From Candidatus Latescibacterota bacterium (GTDB lineage Bacteria; Latescibacterota; 4484-107): 6,834 nucleotides of DNA. Of this stretch, positions 1 through 5,903 are shown piece after piece; the first letter of the stretch is position 1, and each line of letters starts with the position of its first letter. The notes beneath the pieces were generated by a model. The model worked only from the letters and a program-made list of their open reading frames with translations. It was not told the origin of the DNA and searched no databases. The translations under genes were made by a program, and so were the position numbers. The stretch is taken from assembly GCA_030613045.1 (NCBI GenBank), contig JAUWMS010000131.1, positions 1 to 6,834 of the forward strand, written 5' to 3'.

Positions 1-1
1 C

Positions 2-1327
2 ACCGCCGAGGAGATGCAGGCATGGATTGCGGAGAGCGGGATCGTGTATGGACTGGACGAGAACGCCGTCGCGCAGGTCGTCGCGGGGAACGTTTCGACA
101 CCGGTGTGCCTCGCAAAAGGGCTTCTTCCGACTGCCGGAAAGGATGCTCAATTGCGCTTCGCCTGGGAACAGGAGGACAGGGCGAAGGCGGGCAAGCTGC
201 GAGAGGATGGGTCCATCGACTTCAGAGAGCACAGCAATGTGGTGAACGTCCATCAGGGGGAGTTGTTGATCGAGAAGGTCCCGGCCGGCAAAGGAACACC
301 GGGAAGGACGATCCGCGGGGATGAAATCCGTGCGGTGGACGGAAAGGACGAACCCCTCTCCACCGGAGAAAGCACCCGCATGGAGCAGGATGAGACCGGC
401 GTTATCCGGATATACTCGGAAATTGATGGCAGGGCGGCGTTTGCAGCCGGAAAACTGTCGGTCTATTCTTCTTTCGAAGTAGCCGAGGATGTGGACTATT
501 CCACAGGAAACATTAAATTTATCGGCGATGTAACGGTCAAAGGCTCCGTATTGCCCGGGTTTGTGGTCGAAGCCACGGGGAATATCGTGGTGCGAGGGGA
601 CATCGAAAGTGCGAAGTCGGTGAAGGCCGGTGGGGATATTACGGCCAAGGGCATAATCGGTTCGGATCACGTGGAGGCCGGAGGGACGATTACGGCGGAG
701 TTCGCGGAAAATTCCCATATCGAGGCTCGAGGGGATGTGGTGGTGCGCATGGCTTTGATCAATACTTCGGTCACGTGCGGGGGTGCGGTGAAATGTCTCG
801 GAAAATCGGGACTCGGACAGAGCGGCGTCCTCGTCGGGGGCACGATATTCGCGACCCATGGCATCGAGGCCCGAACCATCGGATCGAGCACCAATTCGAA
901 CACCCAACTCATCGCAGGCATCGATCTGGAGAAGCAAAAGGAAGTGATCGAGACCGAGCGGCAGTTGAAGACCTGCGAAGAAAAATTGGCCAAACTGGAG
1001 ACGGCCATCGGAGAGAATATGACCTTGGAGAGCCTTCAGCCTATCCTGAAGCACCTGCCGGCGGATCGGAAGAAGGAGATGATATCGAGCCTCAAGAAGA
1101 TCATCATGTTAAAGCAGATCAAAAAGAAGCTGGAGGCGGCATTAGCTTCCCCACAACAGGAGGACGAGGGGCCCGGCAAGGCCGTCATAAGGGTACACGG
1201 CACGCTGTTCGAAGACGTTACGGTTCAGATCGGCAAAGAAACGATGCACGTGACGGATCGCATACAGTGCAAAGAGTTGTCCGAGGACCCGAAGAAAGGC
1301 GAAATTGTGGAGTCGGCGCTCAAATAG
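2..1327 (+). CDS. FapA family (DUF342) protein, 5' end outside window
   Basis: Cytoplasmic FapA/DUF342 protein. Members are often encoded with flagellar or chemotaxis genes; the Vibrio FapA is reported to be needed for flagellation. The frame stays open to the left edge (T-A-E-E precedes the first Met at 14) and that Met has no properly spaced ribosome site, so translation very probably begins upstream. Numbering from the Met at 14: residues 1-155 are the N-terminal domain with the typical GIVYGLDENAV opening and a PAGKGTPGRTIRG stretch. Residues 161-300 are a glycine-rich parallel beta-helix of repeated G-[DGT]-[IV] turns (GNIVVRGDI, GGDITAKG, GGTITAEF). Residues 305-378 are a lysine/glutamate-rich coiled coil, followed by a short beta domain to residue 437. 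No signal peptide or membrane segment is seen. The family call is firm. The motility role is inferred, since no flagellar gene lies in the window. No terminator directly follows the stop. Confidence 0.88.
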   Translation, partial: TAEEMQAWIAESGIVYGLDENAVAQVVAGNVSTPVCLAKGLLPTAGKDAQLRFAWEQEDRAKAGKLREDGSIDFREHSNVVNVHQGELLIEKVPAGKGTPGRTIRGDEIRAVDGKDEPLSTGESTRMEQDETGVIRIYSEIDGRAAFAAGKLSVYSSFEVAEDVDYSTGNIKFIGDVTVKGSVLPGFVVEATGNIVVRGDIESAKSVKAGGDITAKGIIGSDHVEAGGTITAEFAENSHIEARGDVVVRMALINTSVTCGGAVKCLGKSGLGQSGVLVGGTIFATHGIEARTIGSSTNSNTQLIAGIDLEKQKEVIETERQLKTCEEKLAKLETAIGENMTLESLQPILKHLPADRKKEMISSLKKIIMLKQIKKKLEAALASPQQEDEGPGKAVIRVHGTLFEDVTVQIGKETMHVTDRIQCKELSEDPKKGEIVESALK

Positions 1328-1409
1328 AAGCTCCATGAGCCGCTTGCAGAAGACCGAAAACGAGGGGACGCTGCTCCGCTCGCAACGCCAAAACGGCTTT
1401 GTTATTTAG

Positions 1410-1431
1410 CCTGCATTATTCATGAATTCGG
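1410..1431 (-). repeat. Left terminal inverted repeat, core GAATAATGCAGG
   Basis: Its reverse complement matches 1776-1797 with a single G/C difference at the variable position of the core. Its first 14 bases are also a perfect inverted match to 1680-1693. Confidence 0.75.
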
Positions 1432-1546
1432 ACAGAACTCTTCCTTACATTTGTGTGCCAAGGCATTTTAAATTTTTGGTCTCAAAACTCAGTTTTCGAG
1501 AAGGCTTGAGTAAAGCCTGAAACTGGGCATGAAATCACAGATTTGC

Positions 1547-1558
1547 GAATAATCCAGG
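1547..1558 (+). repeat. Internal repeat core GAATAATCCAGG
   Basis: Exact copy of the C-variant core, in the context GCGAATAATCCAGGCT. It lies inside the element and has the same orientation as the right end. Confidence 0.6.
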
Positions 1559-1578
1559 CTATAGACCGCTAAAGCGGG

Positions 1579-1637
1579 AACTCCGTCTCTCTATTGGCCT
1601 CCGGCTCATCGGGTGTCGGAGTTACCCGTTTACGGGT
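1579..1637 (+). other. Cluster of hairpins in the element (possible structured RNA)
   Basis: Just upstream, CCGCT-aa-AGCGG folds at 1566-1577. AACTCCG (1579-1585) pairs with CGGAGTT (1617-1623) around a 31-nt loop, and ACCCGT-tt-ACGGGT folds at 1624-1637. Several stems within about 70 bp could mean a structured transcript or palindromic DNA. No known RNA family was recognised. Confidence 0.35.
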
Positions 1638-1679
1638 TTATTTGGCCTCCTGAATTTCCGGCCTCCATAGCTGAAGTTT

Positions 1680-1693
1680 ATGAATAATGCAGG
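1680..1693 (+). repeat. Internal repeat ATGAATAATGCAGG
   Basis: Perfect 14-bp inverted match to the left end (1410-1423) with the G-variant core. Together with the left end it delimits an inner element of about 284 bp nested in the larger one. Confidence 0.65.
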
Positions 1694-1696
1694 TTA

Positions 1697-1723
1697 GGGG
1701 AAAGTATTCAATTTCCCCTTTTT
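1697..1723 (+). terminator. Intrinsic terminator-like hairpin within the element
   Basis: GGGGAAA (1697-1703) pairs perfectly with TTTCCCC (1712-1718) across an 8-nt loop, followed by TTTTT. It lies 370 bp after the FapA stop and 88 bp before the kinase start. It could end read-through from FapA or a small transcript made inside the element. Confidence 0.6.
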
Positions 1724-1775
1724 GAAGCAGGAAATTCAGAATATTTTTCTGCACAAGAGCTAAGAAGGATTTTGA

Positions 1776-1797
1776 CCGAATTCATGAATAATCCAGG
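1776..1797 (+). repeat. Right terminal inverted repeat, core GAATAATCCAGG
   Basis: Partner of 1410-1431. It ends two bases before the ribosome-binding site of the kinase gene. The extra N-terminal residues of a longer kinase reading frame (from TTG 1772 or ATG 1784) would be encoded by this repeat, which argues against those starts. Confidence 0.7.
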
Positions 1798-1798
1798 T

Positions 1799-1804
1799 AA
1801 GGAA
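1799..1804 (+). promoter_or_regulatory. Ribosome-binding site AAGGAA deciding the kinase start
   Basis: AAGGAA lies 6 nt before ATG 1811 and just outside the repeat. The alternative starts at 1772 and 1784 have no such site at good spacing. Confidence 0.6.
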
Positions 1805-1810
1805 ACCAAG

Positions 1811-3106
1811 ATGAACGAAGCGCACACAAACCACCCACTCCTCATCGTGGACGACGAAGATCAGATCCTCGAGGTGCTCGCCGGGCTATTCGCGAAGTGG
1901 GGATACACGGTCTCTTCGGCGCGATGCGCCCAAGAGGCCGAGCAGATCATGGCGCATACCGAGATCGAGGCGGTGCTGTCGGACGTAAGAATGCCGGGGC
2001 GCTCGGGGATCGAACTTTTGAAATGGATCCGGAAAAACCATCCGATGACCGAAGTGATCATCATGACCGGATATGCCTCGGTAGAGGATGTCGTATCCGC
2101 CCTCAAAGAGGGGGCATGCGACTATCTGGTCAAGCCCTTCAGGAGCCACGAGGAGGTCATGCTCGTGGTGGATAAGGCCGTTTCCCTCCGTCGGGTAAAA
2201 CTCGAGAATATTGCGCTGACGAGAGAATTGGAACAGCGCGTACAGGAGCGCACGCGCGAATTGGAAGAGACCATGAACGCGCTCAAAAGAACGCAGACCC
2301 AATTGGTGCACCAGGAGAAGATGGCCTCCATCGGACAGCTTGCGGCCGGAGTGGCCCACGAGATCAACAACCCCGTGGCTTTTGTGAGCACGAACTTGCG
2401 GACGCTAAAGGAATATTTAGAAGAGCTTTCCCGTCTGATCGCAAAATACGGCGAGGCGGAACAGGCGATGGAAAACGAAGATCACGCACGAATGCGCTCC
2501 CTTTTCGCCGAGATTCGTACGCTTAAACAGAAGATGGATCTGGAGTTCATCTTAGAGGACTCCGGAGAAGTCATTGAAGAATCCTTAGAGGGAACGGAGC
2601 GGGTGCGCCGGATCGTGATGGACCTGAAGCATTTTTCCCACAAAGGCGAGAAGGAGATGCAATACGCCGATCTGAACGCGGAGTTGGAGAGCACGTTGAA
2701 TATGGTATGGAACGAGTTGAAATACAAGGCCACCATCACGAAGGAATACGGTGATCTCCCCCATATCCAGTGCTTTCCGACGGAACTGAATCAGGTGTTC
2801 ATGAACCTCTTTATAAACGCCGCCCAGGCCATCCCGGATCGCGGAGAGATCACCGTTCGGACGTTTCAGGAGAACGGCAATATCCGCATACAGATCTGCG
2901 ACACCGGAACCGGCATCCCCAAGGAGAACCTCTCGAGGCTGTTCGATCCCTTCTTTACCACCAAAGAGCCCGGGAAAGGCACGGGCCTGGGACTCAGCAT
3001 CGCCCACTCCATTGTGGTGGAAAAACACCACGGAACCCTCGTCGTTCAAAGCGAGATGGGAAAGGGAACCACCTTTACCATCACCTTACCCGTAGAAACG
3101 GAGTAA
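1811..3106 (+). CDS. Hybrid receiver-histidine kinase (REC-coil-HisKA-HATPase)
   Basis: Cytosolic two-component kinase of 431 residues in which the receiver comes first. The receiver (about 8-125) has the acidic pair D14/D15, phospho-acceptor D58 (LSDVRMPG), T86 (MTGYAS) and K108 (VKPF), so it looks fully competent. A coiled coil with the motif QRVQERTREL (about 128-170) leads to the dimerisation domain, with phospho-accepting H183 in GVAHEINNP. A long helical stretch (195-265) separates this from the ATPase domain: N-box around N336 (NLFINAAQAI), G1 DTGTGIP at 364-370, F-box FDPFFTTK, and G2 GTGLGLS at 390-396. There is no membrane segment or sensor domain, so input probably comes through the receiver or a partner. 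The start at 1811 is chosen from the nearby AAGGAA site. No clear promoter is seen. The stop is 76 bp before the next start on the same strand, so an operon is plausible. Domain call firm; partner and signal unknown. Confidence 0.9.
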   Translation: MNEAHTNHPLLIVDDEDQILEVLAGLFAKWGYTVSSARCAQEAEQIMAHTEIEAVLSDVRMPGRSGIELLKWIRKNHPMTEVIIMTGYASVEDVVSALKEGACDYLVKPFRSHEEVMLVVDKAVSLRRVKLENIALTRELEQRVQERTRELEETMNALKRTQTQLVHQEKMASIGQLAAGVAHEINNPVAFVSTNLRTLKEYLEELSRLIAKYGEAEQAMENEDHARMRSLFAEIRTLKQKMDLEFILEDSGEVIEESLEGTERVRRIVMDLKHFSHKGEKEMQYADLNAELESTLNMVWNELKYKATITKEYGDLPHIQCFPTELNQVFMNLFINAAQAIPDRGEITVRTFQENGNIRIQICDTGTGIPKENLSRLFDPFFTTKEPGKGTGLGLSIAHSIVVEKHHGTLVVQSEMGKGTTFTITLPVETE

Positions 3107-3132
3107 CGTTGGTGATCGGTAGGTCGGTCATC

Positions 3133-3153
3133 CACTCACCACTCGCCAGTCAC
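3133..3153 (+). repeat. Heptanucleotide tandem repeat (CACTCAC family)
   Basis: Three adjacent 7-mers, CACTCAC CACTCGC CAGTCAC, sit between the kinase and the next gene. Three more degenerate 7-mers may continue upstream in the same register (3112-3132: GTGATCG GTAGGTC GGTCATC). Confidence 0.6.
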
Positions 3154-3182
3154 GGGAAGGGATGGAAGGGAGGGGAAACCAA

Positions 3183-4022
3183 GTGACCGATCGCATTTTG
3201 ATTGTGGATAATGAGCGCAACGTGATTCAAGCGCTGCGGAGGCTGTTCCGAAAAGAGGGGTATTCCATTTTGACGGCGCAGCACGGCGAGGAGGGACTGA
3301 AGCACCTCGAGGACGAAGAGGTGGCGCTGGTGATCTCGGATACGCTGATGGAAGATATGGATGGGATCATGTTCCTGGAGCGCGCCCGAGCCATTCGTCC
3401 GGAGGCCATCCGGATCATTTTGAGCGGGTATCCCGACGCGGATGCCATCACCGAGGCCGTGAACAAGGGAAGCATCTATCGTTTCATATTGAAGCCCTGG
3501 AACGATGAGGAATTAAAACTCTCGGTGCGAAGGGCGTTGGAGCAGTATAACCTTTCGCAGGAAAACAAGGCGCTATCCGAGCGGGTTATGGCCCAGAACC
3601 GGGAGCTTGTAGAACTGAATCGGGGGCTTGAACATCGAATCCAGGAACGCACGCAGGATTTAATGATCCGCAATCGGATGCTGCTCCTCTCGCAGGATAT
3701 CCTGGAAGACCTGCCCATCGGCATACTGGGCATCGATGAGGAAGGGTTGATCGTACTGGTCAATCGGCAAGCACAGGAATGGTTTGCTCCCGAGATAACC
3801 GTGACGCTTGGACGTCAGATCAGCACCCTTTTCCCCAAAGACATCGCCGACGCCGTAAAACTTGCATTGAAAAAAGGGAAAGACAAAAAACGAAAAACGA
3901 GTAAGGAGATCGTCTGTTTGCACCCCTGCGGAGATCGCATGCTCTCGATCCGGTGCTTCCCCCTGAGCGCAGCCACCCATGCAGAGGGGATTGTGATGAC
4001 GGTAGAGATGAATGACCAATGA
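3183..4022 (+). CDS. Response regulator, receiver-coil-PAS, no catalytic output
   Basis: A 279-residue cytosolic protein. The receiver (about 3-120) has D9 but N10 where a second acidic residue is usual (VDNE), acceptor D53 in SDTLMEDMDG (the usual MP is ME), S81 in place of the usual Thr, and K104 in YRFILKPWNDEE. A coiled coil (about 122-168) holds HRIQERTQDL, much like the linker of the kinase before it. A PAS-type domain (about 170-279; LPIGILGIDEEGLIVLVN) ends the protein. The KPWND block is typical of receivers that front HD-GYP or similar outputs, but none is present here. GTG 3183 is chosen because a GGAGGGG-rich ribosome site precedes it and the protein then begins MTDRILIVDN, as family members do; ATG 3162 would add seven residues and has its purine run directly against the codon. 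The last codons overlap a heptamer repeat. Probably co-transcribed with both neighbours; likely takes phosphate from the upstream kinase (inference). Confidence 0.85.
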   Translation: MTDRILIVDNERNVIQALRRLFRKEGYSILTAQHGEEGLKHLEDEEVALVISDTLMEDMDGIMFLERARAIRPEAIRIILSGYPDADAITEAVNKGSIYRFILKPWNDEELKLSVRRALEQYNLSQENKALSERVMAQNRELVELNRGLEHRIQERTQDLMIRNRMLLLSQDILEDLPIGILGIDEEGLIVLVNRQAQEWFAPEITVTLGRQISTLFPKDIADAVKLALKKGKDKKRKTSKEIVCLHPCGDRMLSIRCFPLSAATHAEGIVMTVEMNDQ

Positions 4023-4045
4023 CGAATGACCAATGACTGATGACC
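4011..4045 (+). repeat. Heptanucleotide tandem repeat (AATGACN family)
   Basis: Five contiguous 7-mers: AATGACC, AATGACG, AATGACC, AATGACT, GATGACC. The array begins inside the last codons of the PAS-response regulator gene and supplies its stop codon (TGA at 4020-4022). A related pair, TTCATTG twice, follows at 4085-4098. Confidence 0.75.
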
Positions 4046-4117
4046 AATATCCCCCGGAATGACGGGGAGGAGGTGGGGTATTGCTTCATTGTTCATTGAA
4101 AAGGGAGTGCGTGGACG

Positions 4118-4648
4118 ATGCCGGATCATACGCTGTTGCTTGTGGATGATGAACCAAACGTGTTGGGTGCGCTCAAGCGCGTGTTTCGGAGGGAGCCATA
4201 CGCCCTTCTTACGGCATCCGGAGGCGAGGAGGCTTTGGCGCTGTTGGAGAAAAAGCCGATATCGCTGATTCTCTCCGATCAGCGGATGCCGAAGATGACC
4301 GGGTTGGAACTCCTGAAGCGCGCGAAGAAGCAGTGGCCGGACACGATCCGAATCATGCTCACCGGATACACGGATATTCAGACGGCCATGGCGACGATTG
4401 ACCAGGTCGGTGTTTATCGTTTTCTCCTCAAGCCATGGAACGACGACGACGTACGGATGACCGTGGAGCAGGCGCTGCATCAATGGGATCTGACGAGCGA
4501 GAACCGAATCCTGCACGCGTTGATCCGGAAACAGGATGCCGAGATCAAACTATGGAACGAGGGCTTCGAGGAAAAAGTCCGGGCACGCACCGAACACCTC
4601 GAACGGATGGTGAAAGAACTGGAGAGGCCGTTCGGTTGCACAGTGTGA
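4118..4648 (+). CDS. Stand-alone receiver domain with C-terminal coiled coil
   Basis: A 176-residue cytosolic response regulator. The receiver (about 3-122) is canonical: D10/D11 in LLLVDDEPNV, acceptor D54 in LSDQRMPKMTG, T82 in LTGYTD and K105 in YRFLLKPWNDDD. A helical tail (about 125-170) carries FEEKVRARTEHLERM, the same kind of linker as in the two genes before it, and then stops abruptly at RPFGCTV. In relatives this linker leads to an output domain such as HD-GYP or a kinase, so the protein is either a genuine short adaptor or a truncated one. No remnant of an output domain is seen in the 280 bp that follow. It is clearly paralogous to the preceding receiver. ATG 4118 follows an AAGGGAG site at slightly long spacing. 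A terminator-like hairpin about 90 bp downstream suggests the signalling operon ends here. Confidence 0.83.
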   Translation: MPDHTLLLVDDEPNVLGALKRVFRREPYALLTASGGEEALALLEKKPISLILSDQRMPKMTGLELLKRAKKQWPDTIRIMLTGYTDIQTAMATIDQVGVYRFLLKPWNDDDVRMTVEQALHQWDLTSENRILHALIRKQDAEIKLWNEGFEEKVRARTEHLERMVKELERPFGCTV

Positions 4649-4663
4649 TAAGGAAAGTGCAAC
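4635..4663 (+). other. Inverted repeat spanning a stop codon
   Basis: GTTGCAC (4635-4641) pairs perfectly with GTGCAAC (4657-4663) across a 15-nt loop holding the stop of the stand-alone receiver gene. No T-tract follows, so it is not a classical terminator. It may protect the transcript 3' end or be chance. Confidence 0.3.
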
Positions 4664-4737
4664 TGGATTGATGTCCGTGCATAGATTGCGGGATAAACCC
4701 GGCAGGTGAACCGGAGAGAAACGGAAGCAAATTGCGG

Positions 4738-4768
4738 CGCCACGAGAGCGTCCGGCGGTCTTTTTTTT
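4738..4768 (+). terminator. Putative intrinsic terminator of the receiver cluster
   Basis: CGCC-ACG (4738-4744) pairs with CGT and GGCG (4749-4751, 4754-4757) around the loop AGAG, with a CC bulge. GTC and eight T residues (4761-4768) follow. The stem is imperfect but the T-tract is strong, and the position fits the end of the 1811-4648 gene group. Confidence 0.55.
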
Positions 4769-4814
4769 CATAGGTGTAATGATGCGTTCGGGGACGTGTC
4801 ATCCTGGACCTAGT

Positions 4815-4826
4815 GAATAATCCAGG
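4815..4826 (+). repeat. Dispersed repeat core GAATAATCCAGG
   Basis: Exact C-variant copy in the context AGTGAATAATCCAGGTGC, about 3 kb from the element that holds the others. With CCTGGA at 4804-4809 it forms a small inverted repeat. As at the kinase gene, it lies upstream of a signalling-gene start. Confidence 0.6.
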
Positions 4827-4837
4827 TGCTTTGTTTG

Positions 4838-4863
4838 ATCCGTGAAAATCCGTGCAATCCGTG
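4838..4863 (+). repeat. ATCCGTG repeat cluster
   Basis: Three exact copies of ATCCGTG at 4838-4844, 4848-4854 and 4857-4863, spaced 10 and 9 bp. A longer HDOD reading frame from GTG 4852 would run through this repeat, which argues against that start. A small hairpin GCGGC-ttt-GCCGC follows at 4888-4900. Confidence 0.6.
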
Positions 4864-4929
4864 TCCCATTTCTTTTGGGCTTTGTTTGCGGCTTTGCCGC
4901 GCTGTGGTTCCTCTTTTTTGGGAAAAGCG

Positions 4930-5793
4930 ATGGACGTTCAAAAAGCCAAAGACTTGATAGATGGAATTCCCGATCTGCCCTCCCTGCCTTTCGTGGTGAG
5001 CAAAATGCTGGAAGTGGTGGCGGACACCAGATCGGCGGCCCCGGATCTGGGTCAGGTGATCTCCATGGATCAAACGCTGACCGCCAAGGTGCTTCGGCTG
5101 GTCAATTCCTCTTTCTACGGATTTCGCGGCCAGGTCTCGACGATCTCCCACGCAGTGGTGATGTTGGGATTCAATGTCATAAAAAGCCTGGCGTTGGGGC
5201 TGTCCGTGGTGAAAATTATGGGAAATTTGGGGAAAAGCAAGGGATTTAACTACGAGGCCTTCTGGGAACATTCCGCGGGATGTGCGGTCTGTGCGCGGTG
5301 GCTGGCAAAACGGACGGGGTACGATCCTCCGGAGGAAGCGATGGTGGCCGGTATGATGCACGATATCGGAAAAATCCTGCTCTCCGAATACGCCGCCGAA
5401 TCCTTCGCAAAGGCCGTCCGAATCGCCTCCGAAAAAGGGGGGCTTTTGGCCGAAGCCGAGGAGCAGGTATTCGACTTCAATCATGCGCTGGTCGGCATGT
5501 TGTTGGTGAAAAGCTGGAATCTTCCTGCACCGCTGTGTGATGGGATCCGGTTTCACCATGAAGCATGGCCCGATAAGGGATCGCCGCATTCCGACATCGC
5601 TTTCTTGGTACACTTGTCGGACCTGTATTGCAAAGAACAGCGAATCGGCTTCGGGGGAGATCGCAATCTACCCGAAGGCTACGAGCAACTGTGGCGGAAG
5701 ATTGGACTGGAGAAACAAGACCGAACCGACCATGTGCCCCGAGTCAAAGCAGAGGTCCGGCAGGCCGAGGTCTTGTTTGGCATCAAGCGCTGA
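4930..5793 (+). CDS. HDOD domain signalling protein with intact HD residues
   Basis: HDOD proteins are helical, HD-related signalling modules found beside receivers, kinases and motility genes; most have unknown chemistry. The 287-residue product has the family opening IPDLPSLPFVVSKMLEV (residues 13-29), the block ISMDQTLTAKVLRLVNSSFY (44-63), then MLGFNVIKSLAL (78-89). Unlike many HDOD proteins it keeps HD-like residues: H114 in FWEHS, H144-D145 in MMHDIGK, H185 in FNHALVG, and H209-H210-E211 in FHHE. Metal binding or hydrolysis is therefore possible but unproven. The roughly 55-residue tail after 230 is unassigned. ATG 4930 is chosen because the homology begins directly after it and GGGAAAA precedes it; the longer frame from GTG 4852 crosses a repeat cluster. 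It lies 281 bp after the receiver cluster, beyond a terminator-like hairpin, so it is probably a separate transcript. No signal peptide with this start. Confidence 0.87.
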   Translation: MDVQKAKDLIDGIPDLPSLPFVVSKMLEVVADTRSAAPDLGQVISMDQTLTAKVLRLVNSSFYGFRGQVSTISHAVVMLGFNVIKSLALGLSVVKIMGNLGKSKGFNYEAFWEHSAGCAVCARWLAKRTGYDPPEEAMVAGMMHDIGKILLSEYAAESFAKAVRIASEKGGLLAEAEEQVFDFNHALVGMLLVKSWNLPAPLCDGIRFHHEAWPDKGSPHSDIAFLVHLSDLYCKEQRIGFGGDRNLPEGYEQLWRKIGLEKQDRTDHVPRVKAEVRQAEVLFGIKR

Positions 5794-5841
5794 ACGAGCG
5801 GAAACCGGGTCTTTCCTCGAAGGGGTAAGAACCGCCAATCA

Positions 5842-5870
5842 GGAGCCCACGACTTGAAGTCATGGGCTCC
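5842..5870. repeat. Palindrome 1, two-tier hairpin
   Basis: GGAGCCCA and TGGGCTCC (8 bp) enclose a 1x1 mismatch, then GACTT-g-AAGTC. No T-tract follows, so it is not a plain terminator. It lies 49 bp after the HDOD stop. The type resembles REP-like or IS200/IS605-associated palindromes (inference). Confidence 0.6.
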
Positions 5871-5903
5871 CAATGATGAAAAACAGCGTCTGTCCCTGAT
5901 GAC

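Larger units (their letters stand above)
1408..1797. mobile_element. MITE-like element with 22-bp terminal inverted repeats
   Basis: This gene-free stretch is bounded by inverted repeats at 1410-1431 and 1776-1797 that match at 21 of 22 positions; the core is GAATAATSCAGG. Two more cores lie inside, and one lies far outside at 4815-4826. It has no ORF of useful length, so if mobile it would need a transposase supplied elsewhere. The inside carries several hairpins (1566-1577, 1579-1623 and 1624-1637) and three copies of GGCCTCC at roughly 1596, 1643 and 1660. It looks more AT-rich than the flanking genes. No clean target-site duplication is visible. A dispersed structural repeat that was never mobile is the alternative. 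The 80 bp before it (1328-1407) show nothing recognisable. Confidence 0.55.

Noticed and set aside
775..1338. Second plus-strand frame of 187 codons inside the FapA gene
   Set aside because: Its product is Arg- and Gly-rich low-complexity sequence typical of a shifted frame; the FapA frame carries the beta-helix and coiled coil.
3107..4118. CRISPR-like array at the heptamer repeats
   Set aside because: Units are 7 bp, contiguous and without spacers, so they are tandem repeats and not CRISPR.
3815..4516. Antisense reading frame of 233 codons across two response-regulator genes
   Set aside because: It spans the junction and repeat array of two well-supported plus-strand genes and its product has no motif.
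4649..4760. Possible cyclic-di-GMP or cobalamin riboswitch before the HDOD gene
   Set aside because: Some CCGG pairings exist, but I could not find the conserved core of either class, and the terminator-like hairpin is better explained as the end of the upstream operon.
4869..4890. Possible second sigma-54 site before the HDOD gene (TGGGCTTTGTTTGC)
   Set aside because: Only 9 nt separate GG and GC where 10 are required, and the consensus bases between them are absent.
4810..5613. Long antisense reading frame (267 codons) opposite the HDOD gene
   Set aside because: It is a shadow of the HDOD gene, whose family motifs fit perfectly on the plus strand; the antisense product has no recognisable domain and is unusually rich in His and Gln.
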